Of a stretch of DNA of 37,255 nt, positions 14,285 to 22,684 are shown piece by piece. The notes below the pieces were generated by a model. It was not told the origin of the DNA and did not search any database. It saw only the letters and a list, made by a program, of their open reading frames with translations. Numbering within the stretch: the first letter of the stretch is position 1; every line of letters begins with the position of its first letter. The position numbers and the translations under genes are program-made. The stretch is from Methylobacterium sp. (GTDB lineage: Bacteria; Pseudomonadota; Alphaproteobacteria; Rhizobiales; Beijerinckiaceae), in contig NZ_JAQGKL010000070.1 of NCBI RefSeq assembly GCF_028290105.1, forward strand, positions 1 to 37,255, read 5' to 3'.

Positions 14285-16060
14285 TCAGGCTGCCAGGGGC
14301 AGTGCGTCCGGCTCCTGCGCGGCCATGAACTGAGCCCGGGCGAGGTCGGCGAAGCGGCCGTTCTGGGCGACGAGGTCGTCGAAGTCGCCCGACTCCACGA
14401 TCCGGCCCTCGTGGAAGACGAGGATGCGGTCGGCGTTGCGGATCGTCGCGAGGCGGTGGGCGATGACGAAGGTGGTGCGGCCCTCCATCACGGCTTCCAG
14501 GGCGCCCTGGAGCTTGCGCTCGGTGGTCGCGTCGAGGGCGGAGGTCGCCTCGTCGAGGATCAGCACGGGCGGGTTCTTCAGGAGGGCCCGGGCGATCGAG
14601 AGGCGCTGGCGCTCGCCGCCGGAGAGCGAGCGTCCGCGCTCGCCGATCACCGTGTCGAGGCCGTCCGTCTGGCGGGCCATGAACTCGGTGGCCTGGGCGC
14701 GCTCCAGGGCGTCGAGCATCTCGGCATCCGTGGCATCGGGCCGGCCGACCTGCAGGTTCTCGCGGATCGAGCGGGCGAACAGCATCGGCTCCTGGAAGAC
14801 CACGCCGATGTTGTGGCGCAGGGACGAGAGGCCGATGTCGCGGATGTCGGTGCCGTCGATGCGGATGGCGCCATGGTCGGGATCGAAGGCGCGGTGCAGC
14901 AGGCCGAGCGTCGTCGACTTGCCTGAGCCGGTGGTGCCCACGAGCGCGATGGTCTCGCCGGCGCGCGCCGTGAAGGAGACGTCCTCCAGCGCCTTGCGGC
15001 GGGTGTTGTAAGAAAAGCCGACGCCCTCGAACGCGACCTCGCCCTCGAAGCGCGCGACTTGCTGGGCACCCGGACGATCGTGGACGGCCGGTGCGGTGTC
15101 GAGGATCTCGAAGAATTCGTTGATCTTGGGCATCTGCTGGAACAGGCCGTTGATGCAGCTGGCGACCTGATCGAGGCGCGAGACCAGCATGGTGGCGAGG
15201 CTCATGAAGGCCACGACCTCGCCGACGCTGGCCTGGCCGTGCTGGTGGAGCGCAATGCCGGTGATGAAGATCGCCGTCATGGTCAGGGTCGCGGAGGCGC
15301 GGGTGGCGACGTTGGCGAGCGCCCACCAGGACAGGACCGGGATCTGCGCGGCGAGCAGGTTGCGGATGATGTCGTGCATCGCCTCCTTCTCCGCCTTGGC
15401 GCGGGTGAAGGACTGGATAACCGCGACGTTGCCGAGCGCGTCCGAGGCGTGCTCGGCGAGGCCCGACTGATATTCCTCGACCCGGCCCTGCAGCGTCTCG
15501 GTCCGGCGCATGACCATGGTGGTCAGCGCCGTGAAGGCGAGCACGAGGACGACGAGGATCGAGCCGAGCTGCCAGTTCACGAACAGGGTCATGGGCAGGA
15601 GCACGATCAGCGACACGAAGGCCACGAAATGGTCGCGGAAGAAGCCGAGCCAGAGCCAGGACATGCCGTTCGAGCCCTCCAGCATCGCCTTGAGGACGCG
15701 GCCGGAATGGTTCGAGGAGTGGAAGGCCAGCGGCAGTTCGAGCACGTGCTCGAAGTAGTTCGCCATGGCGGACAGGCGGTTGCGGTGGGCCAGCCGATCG
15801 GAATGGAGCGCGATGGTGACGCCGGCCGCGATGGTGAACAGGCCGAAGGCGACCCAGGCCCCGATCAGCGGCGCCAGCGTCGTGAAGGCGTTGCCGTTCC
15901 GGTTGAGGTGGGTGAGCTGGTCGATGATGCGGCCCATCAGCAGCGGCTCGGCGAATGCCGCCACCGCCAGGGCCACGTTGGCGCAGGCCAGCACCGCCGC
16001 GAGGCGGCGGTCGGCGCCGAGAAGGCCCATGACTCGTGCGTAAAGACGAACCAACGACAT
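14285..16060 (-). CDS. NdvA/ChvA-like glucan exporter, ABC transporter (fused permease-ATPase)
   Basis: A 591-aa half-size ABC exporter. The membrane domain (about 1-320) has six predicted segments; the ATPase domain has Walker A GTTGSGKST, signature LSGGERQR, Walker B VLILDEATSALD and switch His in FVIAHRL. The N-terminus (MSLVRLYARVMGLLG) and blocks such as AEPLLMGRIID, DRLAHRNRLSAMANYFEHVLELPLAFHSSNHSG and PVLSWWALAN recall rhizobial NdvA/ChvA, which exports cyclic beta-1,2-glucan. No glucan synthase (NdvB) lies in the window, so the exported polymer is an inference. ATG 16060 is chosen (GGAG 11 nt upstream). It is divergent from motA and followed by a strong terminator. Confidence 0.86.
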   Translation of the reverse strand: MSLVRLYARVMGLLGADRRLAAVLACANVALAVAAFAEPLLMGRIIDQLTHLNRNGNAFTTLAPLIGAWVAFGLFTIAAGVTIALHSDRLAHRNRLSAMANYFEHVLELPLAFHSSNHSGRVLKAMLEGSNGMSWLWLGFFRDHFVAFVSLIVLLPMTLFVNWQLGSILVVLVLAFTALTTMVMRRTETLQGRVEEYQSGLAEHASDALGNVAVIQSFTRAKAEKEAMHDIIRNLLAAQIPVLSWWALANVATRASATLTMTAIFITGIALHQHGQASVGEVVAFMSLATMLVSRLDQVASCINGLFQQMPKINEFFEILDTAPAVHDRPGAQQVARFEGEVAFEGVGFSYNTRRKALEDVSFTARAGETIALVGTTGSGKSTTLGLLHRAFDPDHGAIRIDGTDIRDIGLSSLRHNIGVVFQEPMLFARSIRENLQVGRPDATDAEMLDALERAQATEFMARQTDGLDTVIGERGRSLSGGERQRLSIARALLKNPPVLILDEATSALDATTERKLQGALEAVMEGRTTFVIAHRLATIRNADRILVFHEGRIVESGDFDDLVAQNGRFADLARAQFMAAQEPDALPLAA

Positions 16061-16292
16061 GATACCGTGTGCTCCGATGCCGGCCCGCGAGGAACCGCCA
16101 AATTCGTGCCGCCAAACCTCTGGCATGCCATGCCTTATGTCGGGCGCTCCCTGAACGGGGCATGACACGATCCGCCGGCAGCCAACCAGGGTTTTTACGG
16201 TTCGTTCAACCTGATTCCGTATTCATGGGGACGGCGCCGCGTTTCGCGGCTCCAGCGCGGCATGCGGGCGGCCGCTCAGGCTTCGGGTGATC

Positions 16293-17066
16293 ATGGATCT
16301 CGCAACCGGTATCGGCCTCGTCGGCGGCTTCGCCGTCGTCTTCATCCTGATCATGATCGATGGCGGCAACTTCGGCGCCTACTTCGACAAGCACGCCGTC
16401 ATCGTCATCTTCGGCGGCGCCACCGCCGCCACGATGATGCGCTTCCCGTTCTCGACTATGATGCACGGGCTTCCGATGGGCCTGCGCTACGCGTTCACGA
16501 TGCGCGCGATCAAGCCACGCGATCTCATCGAGGAAATCACTAAGATCGCCGACGTGGTACGGAAATCCGGACCGATGGCCCTCGAGAACATGGAGATCTC
16601 CGATCCGTTCCTGGCCCAGGGCGCGCGCTACATCGCCGACGGCTACGACCGTGAGTTCATCCGCGACACGATGGAGCGCGACCGCGACAACTTCCTGATG
16701 CACCTCGACGAGGGCTCGAAGATCTACCGGGCCTTCGGCGACTGCGCCCCGGCCTGGGGGATGATCGGCACGATTCTCGGCATGGTGACGATGTTCGCCA
16801 ACATGTCCGATCCCTCGAAGCTCGGCCCCGCCATGGCGACCGCGCTGCTCGCGACCCTCTACGGCGCCCTGATCGCCAACATGATCACCCTGCCGCTGGC
16901 CGACAAACTCCACGTCAAGCTCGAGGAAGAGGACGTCTCCCGCTCGCTGATCATCGATGGCATCCTGCTGATCCGCGACGCCAAGAGTTCCTCACTGGTG
17001 CGCGAGATGCTCATCGCCTACCTGCCGCACGCCCACCGCGACGAACTCGCGGCCGAGCCGGCCTGA
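16293..17066 (+). CDS. MotA/PomA-family stator or MotA/TolQ/ExbB channel protein
   Basis: A 257-aa inner-membrane protein with four predicted helices (about 3-25, 32-52, 150-172, 183-205) and a large cytoplasmic loop, the layout of MotA/PomA stator subunits that conduct ions to drive the flagellar motor. The C-terminal helices show the conserved PAWGMIGTILGMVTMFANM and MATALLATLYGALIANM. ATG 16293 is used; a GTG two codons upstream (16287) is possible. The next gene encodes the MotB-like partner, so this is a stator pair, although no other flagellar genes lie nearby. A non-flagellar role cannot be excluded. Confidence 0.87.
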   Translation: MDLATGIGLVGGFAVVFILIMIDGGNFGAYFDKHAVIVIFGGATAATMMRFPFSTMMHGLPMGLRYAFTMRAIKPRDLIEEITKIADVVRKSGPMALENMEISDPFLAQGARYIADGYDREFIRDTMERDRDNFLMHLDEGSKIYRAFGDCAPAWGMIGTILGMVTMFANMSDPSKLGPAMATALLATLYGALIANMITLPLADKLHVKLEEEDVSRSLIIDGILLIRDAKSSSLVREMLIAYLPHAHRDELAAEPA

Positions 17067-17117
17067 TGCAAAGCCCCGACCAACGTGCCGCGGGCGAGAC
17101 CACGCGCGGGCGCGCCG

Positions 17118-17948
17118 ATGGCTAAGAAGAAGCGCGGCGCGCATGGCGGGCACGGCTGGTTCGTGACCTTCGCCGACCTGATGGCTCTGCTCATGAGCTT
17201 CTTCGTGATGATCGCCGCCTATTCCACCCAGGACCAGAAGAAGATGCAGGCGGTGGCCGGCTCCATGCGGGACGCCTTCGGCGTCAACAAGGAGTCCCGC
17301 TTTGCCGGCATCATCGAGAAGGACGGGTTGCCCGACGCCGATCAGGTCAAGCACCGCCGCGACATCCCGCCGGAACTCGCCTCGGATCACACCACACCCC
17401 CAGCGGTGGATGGCCACATCGACGAGGGCATGCCCGATAAGGGCTATCCGGACGGCGCCGGCCTCGCGGCGGCGAGCCTGCGCCAAGCCATGCAGGACAT
17501 GCCGGAGATCGCCGAACTGTCGAAGAACATCATCGTCGCGCCCTCGCAGCGCGGGGTCGACCTGTCCCTCGTCGACCAGGACGGCGCCTCGATGTTCCCG
17601 GACGGCTCGAGCCGCCCCAACGACCGCACGCGCCGCCTCCTGGAGCGCTTGGCCCCGACCCTGCGCAAGATGCCCAACCGCATCGCCATCACGGGCTACA
17701 CGGCCACAGACCGGCCGGGCGCGCGCCCCCCTGCCCCGCCCTGGGAGCTCTCGGCCGGCCGGGCGATGAGCGTGCGCGAGATCCTGGCCAGCAGCGGCGT
17801 GCCCGACGACCGCTTCGCCTCCGTCACCGGGAAGGCCGACACCGAGCCGATGTTTCCCGACAACCCCTACCTGTCCGCCAACCGGCGGGTGACCGTGACG
17901 CTGCTGAGCGAGACGGCGCCGGCCCCGCGCATGAAGAACTTTCCCTGA
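17118..17948 (+). CDS. MotB-like protein with OmpA-type peptidoglycan-binding domain
   Basis: A 276-aa partner of the upstream MotA-like protein. A short basic N-terminus (MAKKKRG) precedes one membrane helix (about 17-35, VTFADLMALLMSFFVMIAAY) carrying the ion-binding Asp20. A linker follows, then an OmpA/MotB domain (about 165-270) with SRPNDRTRRLLERL, WELSAGRAMSVREIL and NRRVTVTLL that anchors to peptidoglycan. An insertion RPGARPPAPP interrupts the usual motif before WELS. ATG 17118 fits MotB N-termini; a GTG at 17085 would add 11 residues. No clear Shine-Dalgarno precedes it, and a 19-codon reading frame bridges the upstream stop and this start, so translational coupling is possible. Confidence 0.87.
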   Translation: MAKKKRGAHGGHGWFVTFADLMALLMSFFVMIAAYSTQDQKKMQAVAGSMRDAFGVNKESRFAGIIEKDGLPDADQVKHRRDIPPELASDHTTPPAVDGHIDEGMPDKGYPDGAGLAAASLRQAMQDMPEIAELSKNIIVAPSQRGVDLSLVDQDGASMFPDGSSRPNDRTRRLLERLAPTLRKMPNRIAITGYTATDRPGARPPAPPWELSAGRAMSVREILASSGVPDDRFASVTGKADTEPMFPDNPYLSANRRVTVTLLSETAPAPRMKNFP

Positions 17949-17971
17949 CGGAACCGGGGCACTTCAGACCG

Positions 17972-18520
17972 CTACTTCGTCACCAGGAGCGCCCAGTAGA
18001 CCTTGTATTTCGAGCCCGGCGCGTAGGCCGTGGCGATGCCCATGCGCTGGCCCTGCGGCGCCAGCAGGGCGGCGTTGTGGGCGGGGCTGTCGCGCCAACC
18101 CGAAAAGGCCTCGGCCAGGGTGTGGTAGCCCGCCGAGAGGTTGGCCTCGGCGCCGGCGAAGCCGAGCCGCTCGACGGCGTTCTTTACGTTCTGCGCCCGG
18201 CTCGGACGGTCGGCGGCGGCCATGGCGGCGGCCTCGGCCTCGGCGAGCTTCTGGAGGTCCGGGTCGAGGCGCAGGGGCGGCAGGCCGCTGCGGGCGCGAT
18301 AGGCCGAGATCATGTCGCGGGCGGTGGCCGCATCGACCTGCGCGCCCTGGCTCGTCATCGGCCAGTACAGGCTCGGCAGCGCGGCGTTGACGGGCTCGGG
18401 CGTCGCGCAGGCGGTGATCTGCAGGGCCGCGAGCGCCACGAGGCCGATGCCGGCCCAACGCCCCATCGTGAACGCATGGTTCGTCGTGAATCCCTGCCCC
18501 GTTCCGAAATTCCGACCCAC
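17972..18520 (-). CDS. CAP/SCP-domain lipoprotein
   Basis: A protein of about 182 aa with a CAP (SCP/PR-1) domain: ARDMISAYRARSGLPPLRLDPDLQKLAEAEAAAMAA, GYHTLAEAFSGWRDSPAHNAALLAP and a C-terminal YWALLV strand. Bacterial CAP proteins are extracytoplasmic and mostly uncharacterised. A hydrophobic segment ends in a lipobox-like QITAC, so it is probably a lipoprotein. Start choice is open: GTG 18520 has AGGAG 6 nt upstream (chosen), ATG 18466 gives a compact signal peptide, and ATG 18547 overlaps the upstream stop as ATGA. It is directly downstream of the MscS-family gene and probably in the same operon. Confidence 0.8.
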   Translation of the reverse strand: MGRNFGTGQGFTTNHAFTMGRWAGIGLVALAALQITACATPEPVNAALPSLYWPMTSQGAQVDAATARDMISAYRARSGLPPLRLDPDLQKLAEAEAAAMAAADRPSRAQNVKNAVERLGFAGAEANLSAGYHTLAEAFSGWRDSPAHNAALLAPQGQRMGIATAYAPGSKYKVYWALLVTK

Positions 18521-18543
18521 GCCCGACTCCTGTCCCGTTCGTC

Positions 18544-21234
18544 TCATGCCCCGGCGCGCCGGCGCGCGGCTTCAGCCGAGCGCATCATGTCAGCCGAGCG
18601 AATGGGCTCGGCCTCGTCGTAGCGCTCCTGTGCCGCCTCGGGGGCCGTCTGCTCCCCCGACCGTTGCTGCGGCGTGAACGCGCTGGCGATCTGACCCACC
18701 GCGTTCTGGAAGGAATCCAGACCCTGCACCGTCACCACGCTGGAGCCCGGGCCGAGGTCCGGGATCATTCCGGCACCGGATAAGGTCTGGAAGACCGCAA
18801 GGTTCAAATCGCTCTGCACTTTCTGGCCGAGGCTCACATCCACGATCATCGCGATGAGCTCGAATTCGAGGAACGGGTCCCCGATCTTGCGGAACACCAC
18901 GCGGGGCGGCGGCTCCTTGAGCACGTCGGCCTGCGCCAGGGCACAGGTCATCAGGAGCTCGGCCGCGCGGACCGGGTCCTGGTTGCGCAGCACGCTGACC
19001 GTGATGCTGACGCGGCCGGTACGGTCCCCCCGCACCCGGTTCTTGACGATGCCGGAGATCAGGTTGGAGTTCGGCACGATCACCGCCGAGCGGTCGAAGG
19101 TCTGGATCTCGGTGGAGCGCACGGAGATGCGCTTCACGATGCCCTCGCTGTCGCCGATGAGCACCTGGTCGCCGACGCGGATCGGGCGCTCCCACAGCAG
19201 CAGGAGCCCCGAGACGAAGTTGTTGACGATGGATTGCAGGCCGAAACCGATACCCACCGAGAGGGCGCCGGCCACGATGGTGAGCTTCTCGAGGCTCAGG
19301 CCCAGATACGAGAAGGCCAGCGCCAGGGTAAGCAGGAAGCCGATATAGCCCGCGATCGTCGAGATCGAGTTGCGCAGGCCCGCATCGAGGTCGGTGGCCG
19401 GCAGGTAGGTCTGTTCGAGCCAGCGCTGGATCGCCCGCGTCAGCGCGATCCCGAGAATCAGCAGCCCGATGGCGAGCGCGATGGTGGAGAGCGAGATCGT
19501 GACGTCGCCGACCTTGAAACCGAAGAAGGCGGTCCGCACGGAGCTGAACACGTCCGTGGAATCGAGCCCCCAGGGCGCCAGCGCGAGGAGCGCCGCGACG
19601 AGGACGAGGACGACGCGCGCCAGGCCGGTCGCCAGCACGGCGATCTGGTTGATCGAGCGCTTGCGCAGGCCCGTGTTGGCCTGCAGCGCCGTCGCGACCT
19701 TCGTGTCGTCGCCGAGCGTTCCCGCCACGAAGGTGTCGGCGCTGGAGATCAGCAGGAACAGCAGCACGAACAAGCCGGCCGTCCAGACCAACTGGTCGAT
19801 GAGGAAGTTCGCGAACGCGACGTAGCCGACGACAGGCGCGATCGTGATCACGACCACCGCCGCCCATCCGAGGAGCCGGGCCGGGCCGCCGATGCCGGTG
19901 CTGGCCTCGGGGGCGACATACGGGCCGAAGCACGCCTCCTCCTTCTCGGCCGTGTCGGCGAAGCGGTGCAGGCCGATGCCGAGGATCAGCGCCGTGGCGA
20001 GCGCCCCGATGCCGCGCGTGGCGATGGAGACCGGCAGGGCCGCCGATATCCCTGAGTTCAAGGCCTCGATCGACTTGATCACCGTGATGACGATGGCGAT
20101 GCCCACCGCCAGCCGCGTCACCCGCGCGGCGGCCGCGTCGTCCATGCTCGTCACGCGCCAGGACGGCTTATCGGGGGAGAGCAGCCCGTCGGCCAACGCC
20201 TCGACGAAGGCGATGAAGGCAAGCCCGCCCAGAATGGCGCCGGCCACCGGCAGGAGCCGCAGGGGCAGGAGATCGGTGGCGTCGAGGGCATAGTAGACCG
20301 CGTAGCTGCCGACGAGGGCCGGTACCGTACCGATCAGCAGGACCCGCCAGGCGGCCAGCAGCTTCATGCGCTTTGACGGCGCCACGGCCTTGGCGTCGCG
20401 CCGCCCGAGGCGGGGCGCGATGTTGCGGCGCCCGAAATACAGGGCGATCGAGATGCCGAAGGCGATCCCGAGCAGCAGCAGATTGCCCAGTGTGCCGTTG
20501 CGGGCGAACAGGGCGGCGGTGTCCTCCACCGCGCTCTGGAGTGCGCGCAGGTCGCGGGGGATGTCGGCGGCGATCCGCATCCAGAGGTCGGGGCTGACGA
20601 GGGCGGTGGAGCGCTCGAACAGGCCGCGCGTGAAGGCGGCGCGGCGGCGATTCGAGACCTGGTCGATGATCTGGTCGCTCTGCACGAGAAGGGAGCGGGC
20701 CAGCCGCTGCGTCTCGTCGATCTCCGCGACCGCGTGCTCGCGCTCCGCGCGCTCGCGGGCCACGTCCTCGCCCTCCTCGCCCTCCTTCGGCTTCGGGCCG
20801 AGCTGCGTCAGGCGCTCGCGGGCGGCCTCCAGGCGCGGCGTGGTGATGTCGATGACGTGGCGGATCTTGTCGGCGATGGCCTCGATGCCGTCGCGCGCGC
20901 GCGTCAGGTCGCCGGGGCCGACATTCGGGCCCGTCACGAGCTTTTCGCGCTGCTCGAGATCGGCCTTGGCCGTGTCGAGCCGGTCGCGGACGTTCTGGAT
21001 CTGCTCGGAGACCGCGGGCTTGGGTGCGGCCGGCTTCGCGACGGCCTTGGGGGCCTCGGCGGGAGCGGGAGCGGGCGCCGGAGCCGGTGCGGCCGGGACC
21101 GGTTTTGCCGGCACGGCGGGCGTCCCCTGCCCCAGGGCGCTCAAGGGCGCCAGCACGAGGCCGCCGAGCCAGGCGGCGCGGACCGCCGTCCTCCGGATGG
21201 CGCCGAACGTCCGGCCTCTCGGTATCCCGCCCAT
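18544..21234 (-). CDS. Large MscS-family mechanosensitive channel with DUF3772-like periplasmic domain
   Basis: An 896-aa channel. The N-terminus has a signal peptide (about 1-35) and an Ala/Pro-rich stretch. A coiled-coil periplasmic domain of the DUF3772 type follows (about 65-230; VRDRLDTAKADLEQREKLV and ITTPRLEAARERLTQLGPKPKEGEEGE). Then come about ten membrane helices and a C-terminal MscS core (roughly 640-830; SVGIGFGLQSIVNNFVSG, RPIRVGDQVLI, VPNSNLISGIVKN). Such MscK/MscM-like proteins release solutes on hypo-osmotic shock. ATG 21234 has AAGGA 6 nt upstream and yields the signal peptide; the 49 upstream codons are not protein-like. The stop overlaps a possible ATG of the next gene. 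Confidence 0.92.
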   Translation of the reverse strand: MGGIPRGRTFGAIRRTAVRAAWLGGLVLAPLSALGQGTPAVPAKPVPAAPAPAPAPAPAEAPKAVAKPAAPKPAVSEQIQNVRDRLDTAKADLEQREKLVTGPNVGPGDLTRARDGIEAIADKIRHVIDITTPRLEAARERLTQLGPKPKEGEEGEDVARERAEREHAVAEIDETQRLARSLLVQSDQIIDQVSNRRRAAFTRGLFERSTALVSPDLWMRIAADIPRDLRALQSAVEDTAALFARNGTLGNLLLLGIAFGISIALYFGRRNIAPRLGRRDAKAVAPSKRMKLLAAWRVLLIGTVPALVGSYAVYYALDATDLLPLRLLPVAGAILGGLAFIAFVEALADGLLSPDKPSWRVTSMDDAAAARVTRLAVGIAIVITVIKSIEALNSGISAALPVSIATRGIGALATALILGIGLHRFADTAEKEEACFGPYVAPEASTGIGGPARLLGWAAVVVITIAPVVGYVAFANFLIDQLVWTAGLFVLLFLLISSADTFVAGTLGDDTKVATALQANTGLRKRSINQIAVLATGLARVVLVLVAALLALAPWGLDSTDVFSSVRTAFFGFKVGDVTISLSTIALAIGLLILGIALTRAIQRWLEQTYLPATDLDAGLRNSISTIAGYIGFLLTLALAFSYLGLSLEKLTIVAGALSVGIGFGLQSIVNNFVSGLLLLWERPIRVGDQVLIGDSEGIVKRISVRSTEIQTFDRSAVIVPNSNLISGIVKNRVRGDRTGRVSITVSVLRNQDPVRAAELLMTCALAQADVLKEPPPRVVFRKIGDPFLEFELIAMIVDVSLGQKVQSDLNLAVFQTLSGAGMIPDLGPGSSVVTVQGLDSFQNAVGQIASAFTPQQRSGEQTAPEAAQERYDEAEPIRSADMMRSAEAARRRAGA

Positions 21235-21805
21235 GATGATCCTTTCGGGCCGCGCCAGAGCGCGGTTCCGGCGCATCACGCGCCTTCGTCGTCGGGTCGC
21301 CGCCGGAGCCCCATGGCCCGAGCTGGAGATGCGCGTGTCGTGGGGCGGGAAGCGACCGGGGCCTGCCCCATCGCCGAGCAATGGGGCGAAAGGCTGACGC
21401 GGCGGCTTTTTTCGGGACGTGAGGCCCCACCCCTGCGTCCTGTGGGCGCGACGTCGCGGGGCCGATGGGCGGCCTTCACAAGCGTGTCATGCTGATATTA
21501 GACTTAGCTCCGATGGACTTGGCCTTTTCGTTCCCGTGCGAAGAGGTGGCGACGGCCCTCCGCGCCGATGAGCGTCGCCACCAACCGGGCGTCTTCGCCC
21601 GATGCGACGGCGTTTGGCCAATCCCCGCATCCGCCGCGCGCGAGCTCAGCCGGCGTGGTCCCCCGATCCGGGTGCCCCGGCATCCCCGCTGCGCGGGCCG
21701 GCGGCCCGGGATGCGAAGATTTCTGATCTTTCACCAACCTGGGACGAAGCGTCGGCCGCCCCCTGCGCGTTGTCCCCACGTCGACCCGTCGAGAGGGTAG
21801 CGCCG
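21235..21805. other. 571-nt gap without a convincing gene
   Basis: It separates the divergent MscS-family and HNH genes. Open frames here lack protein-like composition. A hairpin GCCCCAT/ATGGGGC (21365-21387) is followed about 25 nt later by a T6 run near 21407-21412, although no plus-strand gene lies upstream. A nested hairpin occupies 21680-21714 (outer GCATCCC/GGGATGC, inner CGGGCC/GGCCCG), about 90 nt before the HNH start, and could be part of its leader. An AT-richer patch at 21489-21505 is promoter-like but matches consensus poorly. Confidence 0.5.
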
Positions 21806-22354
21806 ATGCTGGATCTCCAAACGCTCGTCCTGAATGCGGATTACCGACCGCTCTCGTACAATCCGCTCTCGCTCTGGTCCTGGAAGGACGCCTTCACCGC
21901 GCTGTTCCTCGACCGCGTCACCCTCGTGGCCAGCTACGACGTCGAGGCGCGCTCGCCGTCCCGGTCCTTGCGTGTGCCGAGCGTGGTCGCCCTGAAGAGC
22001 TACGTGACGCTGGCCCGCAGCCCCGCCTTCACGCGCTACAACATCTACCTGCGCGACACCTTCTCCTGCCAGTATTGCGGCCTGCGCCTGCCCTCGGGCG
22101 GCCTCACGTTCGACCACGTGGTGCCGCGCTCGCGCGGCGGTCAGTCGAGCTGGGAGAACGTCGTCGCGGCTTGCTCGCCCTGCAACCTGCGCAAGGCCAA
22201 CCGCACTCCGGCCGAGGCCGATATGCCGCTCCTGCACGAGCCGCACCGGCCGACGCGGCACGAACTGCACCGCCGCCAGCCGGAATTCGACCACCGGGAA
22301 TACCACCACACCTGGCTCGACTACCTCTACTGGGACACCGAGCTGGAGAATTGA
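21806..22354 (+). CDS. HNH endonuclease family protein
   Basis: A 182-aa protein with a central HNH nuclease domain. Two zinc-knuckle pairs (Cys88/Cys91 in SCQYCG and Cys123/Cys126 in CSPCN) flank the catalytic core FDHVVPRSRGG (Asp103, His104) and SWENVV. The N-terminal part (MLDLQTLVLNADYRPLSYNPLSLWSWKDA) is typical of a widespread stand-alone bacterial HNH family whose biological role is not established. No methyltransferase or toxin partner is adjacent, so a restriction function is not supported. ATG 21806 has GAGAGG about 9 nt upstream. The gene is preceded by a structured leader region and is convergent with the next gene after only 4 nt. Confidence 0.9.
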   Translation: MLDLQTLVLNADYRPLSYNPLSLWSWKDAFTALFLDRVTLVASYDVEARSPSRSLRVPSVVALKSYVTLARSPAFTRYNIYLRDTFSCQYCGLRLPSGGLTFDHVVPRSRGGQSSWENVVAACSPCNLRKANRTPAEADMPLLHEPHRPTRHELHRRQPEFDHREYHHTWLDYLYWDTELEN

Positions 22355-22358
22355 GGCG

Positions 22359-22607
22359 TCAGGGCACCAGAAAGCGCGGTGGCGGCTCGTTGTAGAGCGG
22401 CAGGGCCAGGTTGCGCGGCGCGACGACGACGGGCACCGCCACCATCTGCCGGAACCGGGGCGGCGGGAGATAGGTCGGGTCGCGATAGGCGATCTCGGGC
22501 GGAAGGCGCGCCCCGCGGCCATAGGGGCCAGGCTGGCCACCGGCCTGTGCCGGCAGCGCGCAGGCGGCCAGGGTGACGGCGCTGCCGAGGAGAACGAGGC
22601 GACGCAT
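22359..22607 (-). CDS. Small secreted proline-rich hypothetical protein
   Basis: An 82-aa protein with a clear signal peptide (MRRLVLLGSAVTLAACALPAQAGG, cleavage probably after AQA at about residue 22; a lipobox-like TLAAC at 12-16 is an alternative). The mature part of about 60 residues is rich in Pro, Arg and Tyr (YLPPPRFRQMVAVPVVVAPRNLALPLYNEPPPRFLVP) with no recognisable domain. GGAG lies 8 nt before the ATG. I do not recognise the family; a periplasmic or envelope location is inferred from the signal only. Confidence 0.65.
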   Translation of the reverse strand: MRRLVLLGSAVTLAACALPAQAGGQPGPYGRGARLPPEIAYRDPTYLPPPRFRQMVAVPVVVAPRNLALPLYNEPPPRFLVP

Positions 22608-22684
22608 GTGCGGACTCCGGGCGGCTCGCTCGCCGCGAACGGCAGTGTAACCGGTCAGGTGCGAGTGAGAGCTTAACGGCGCGC

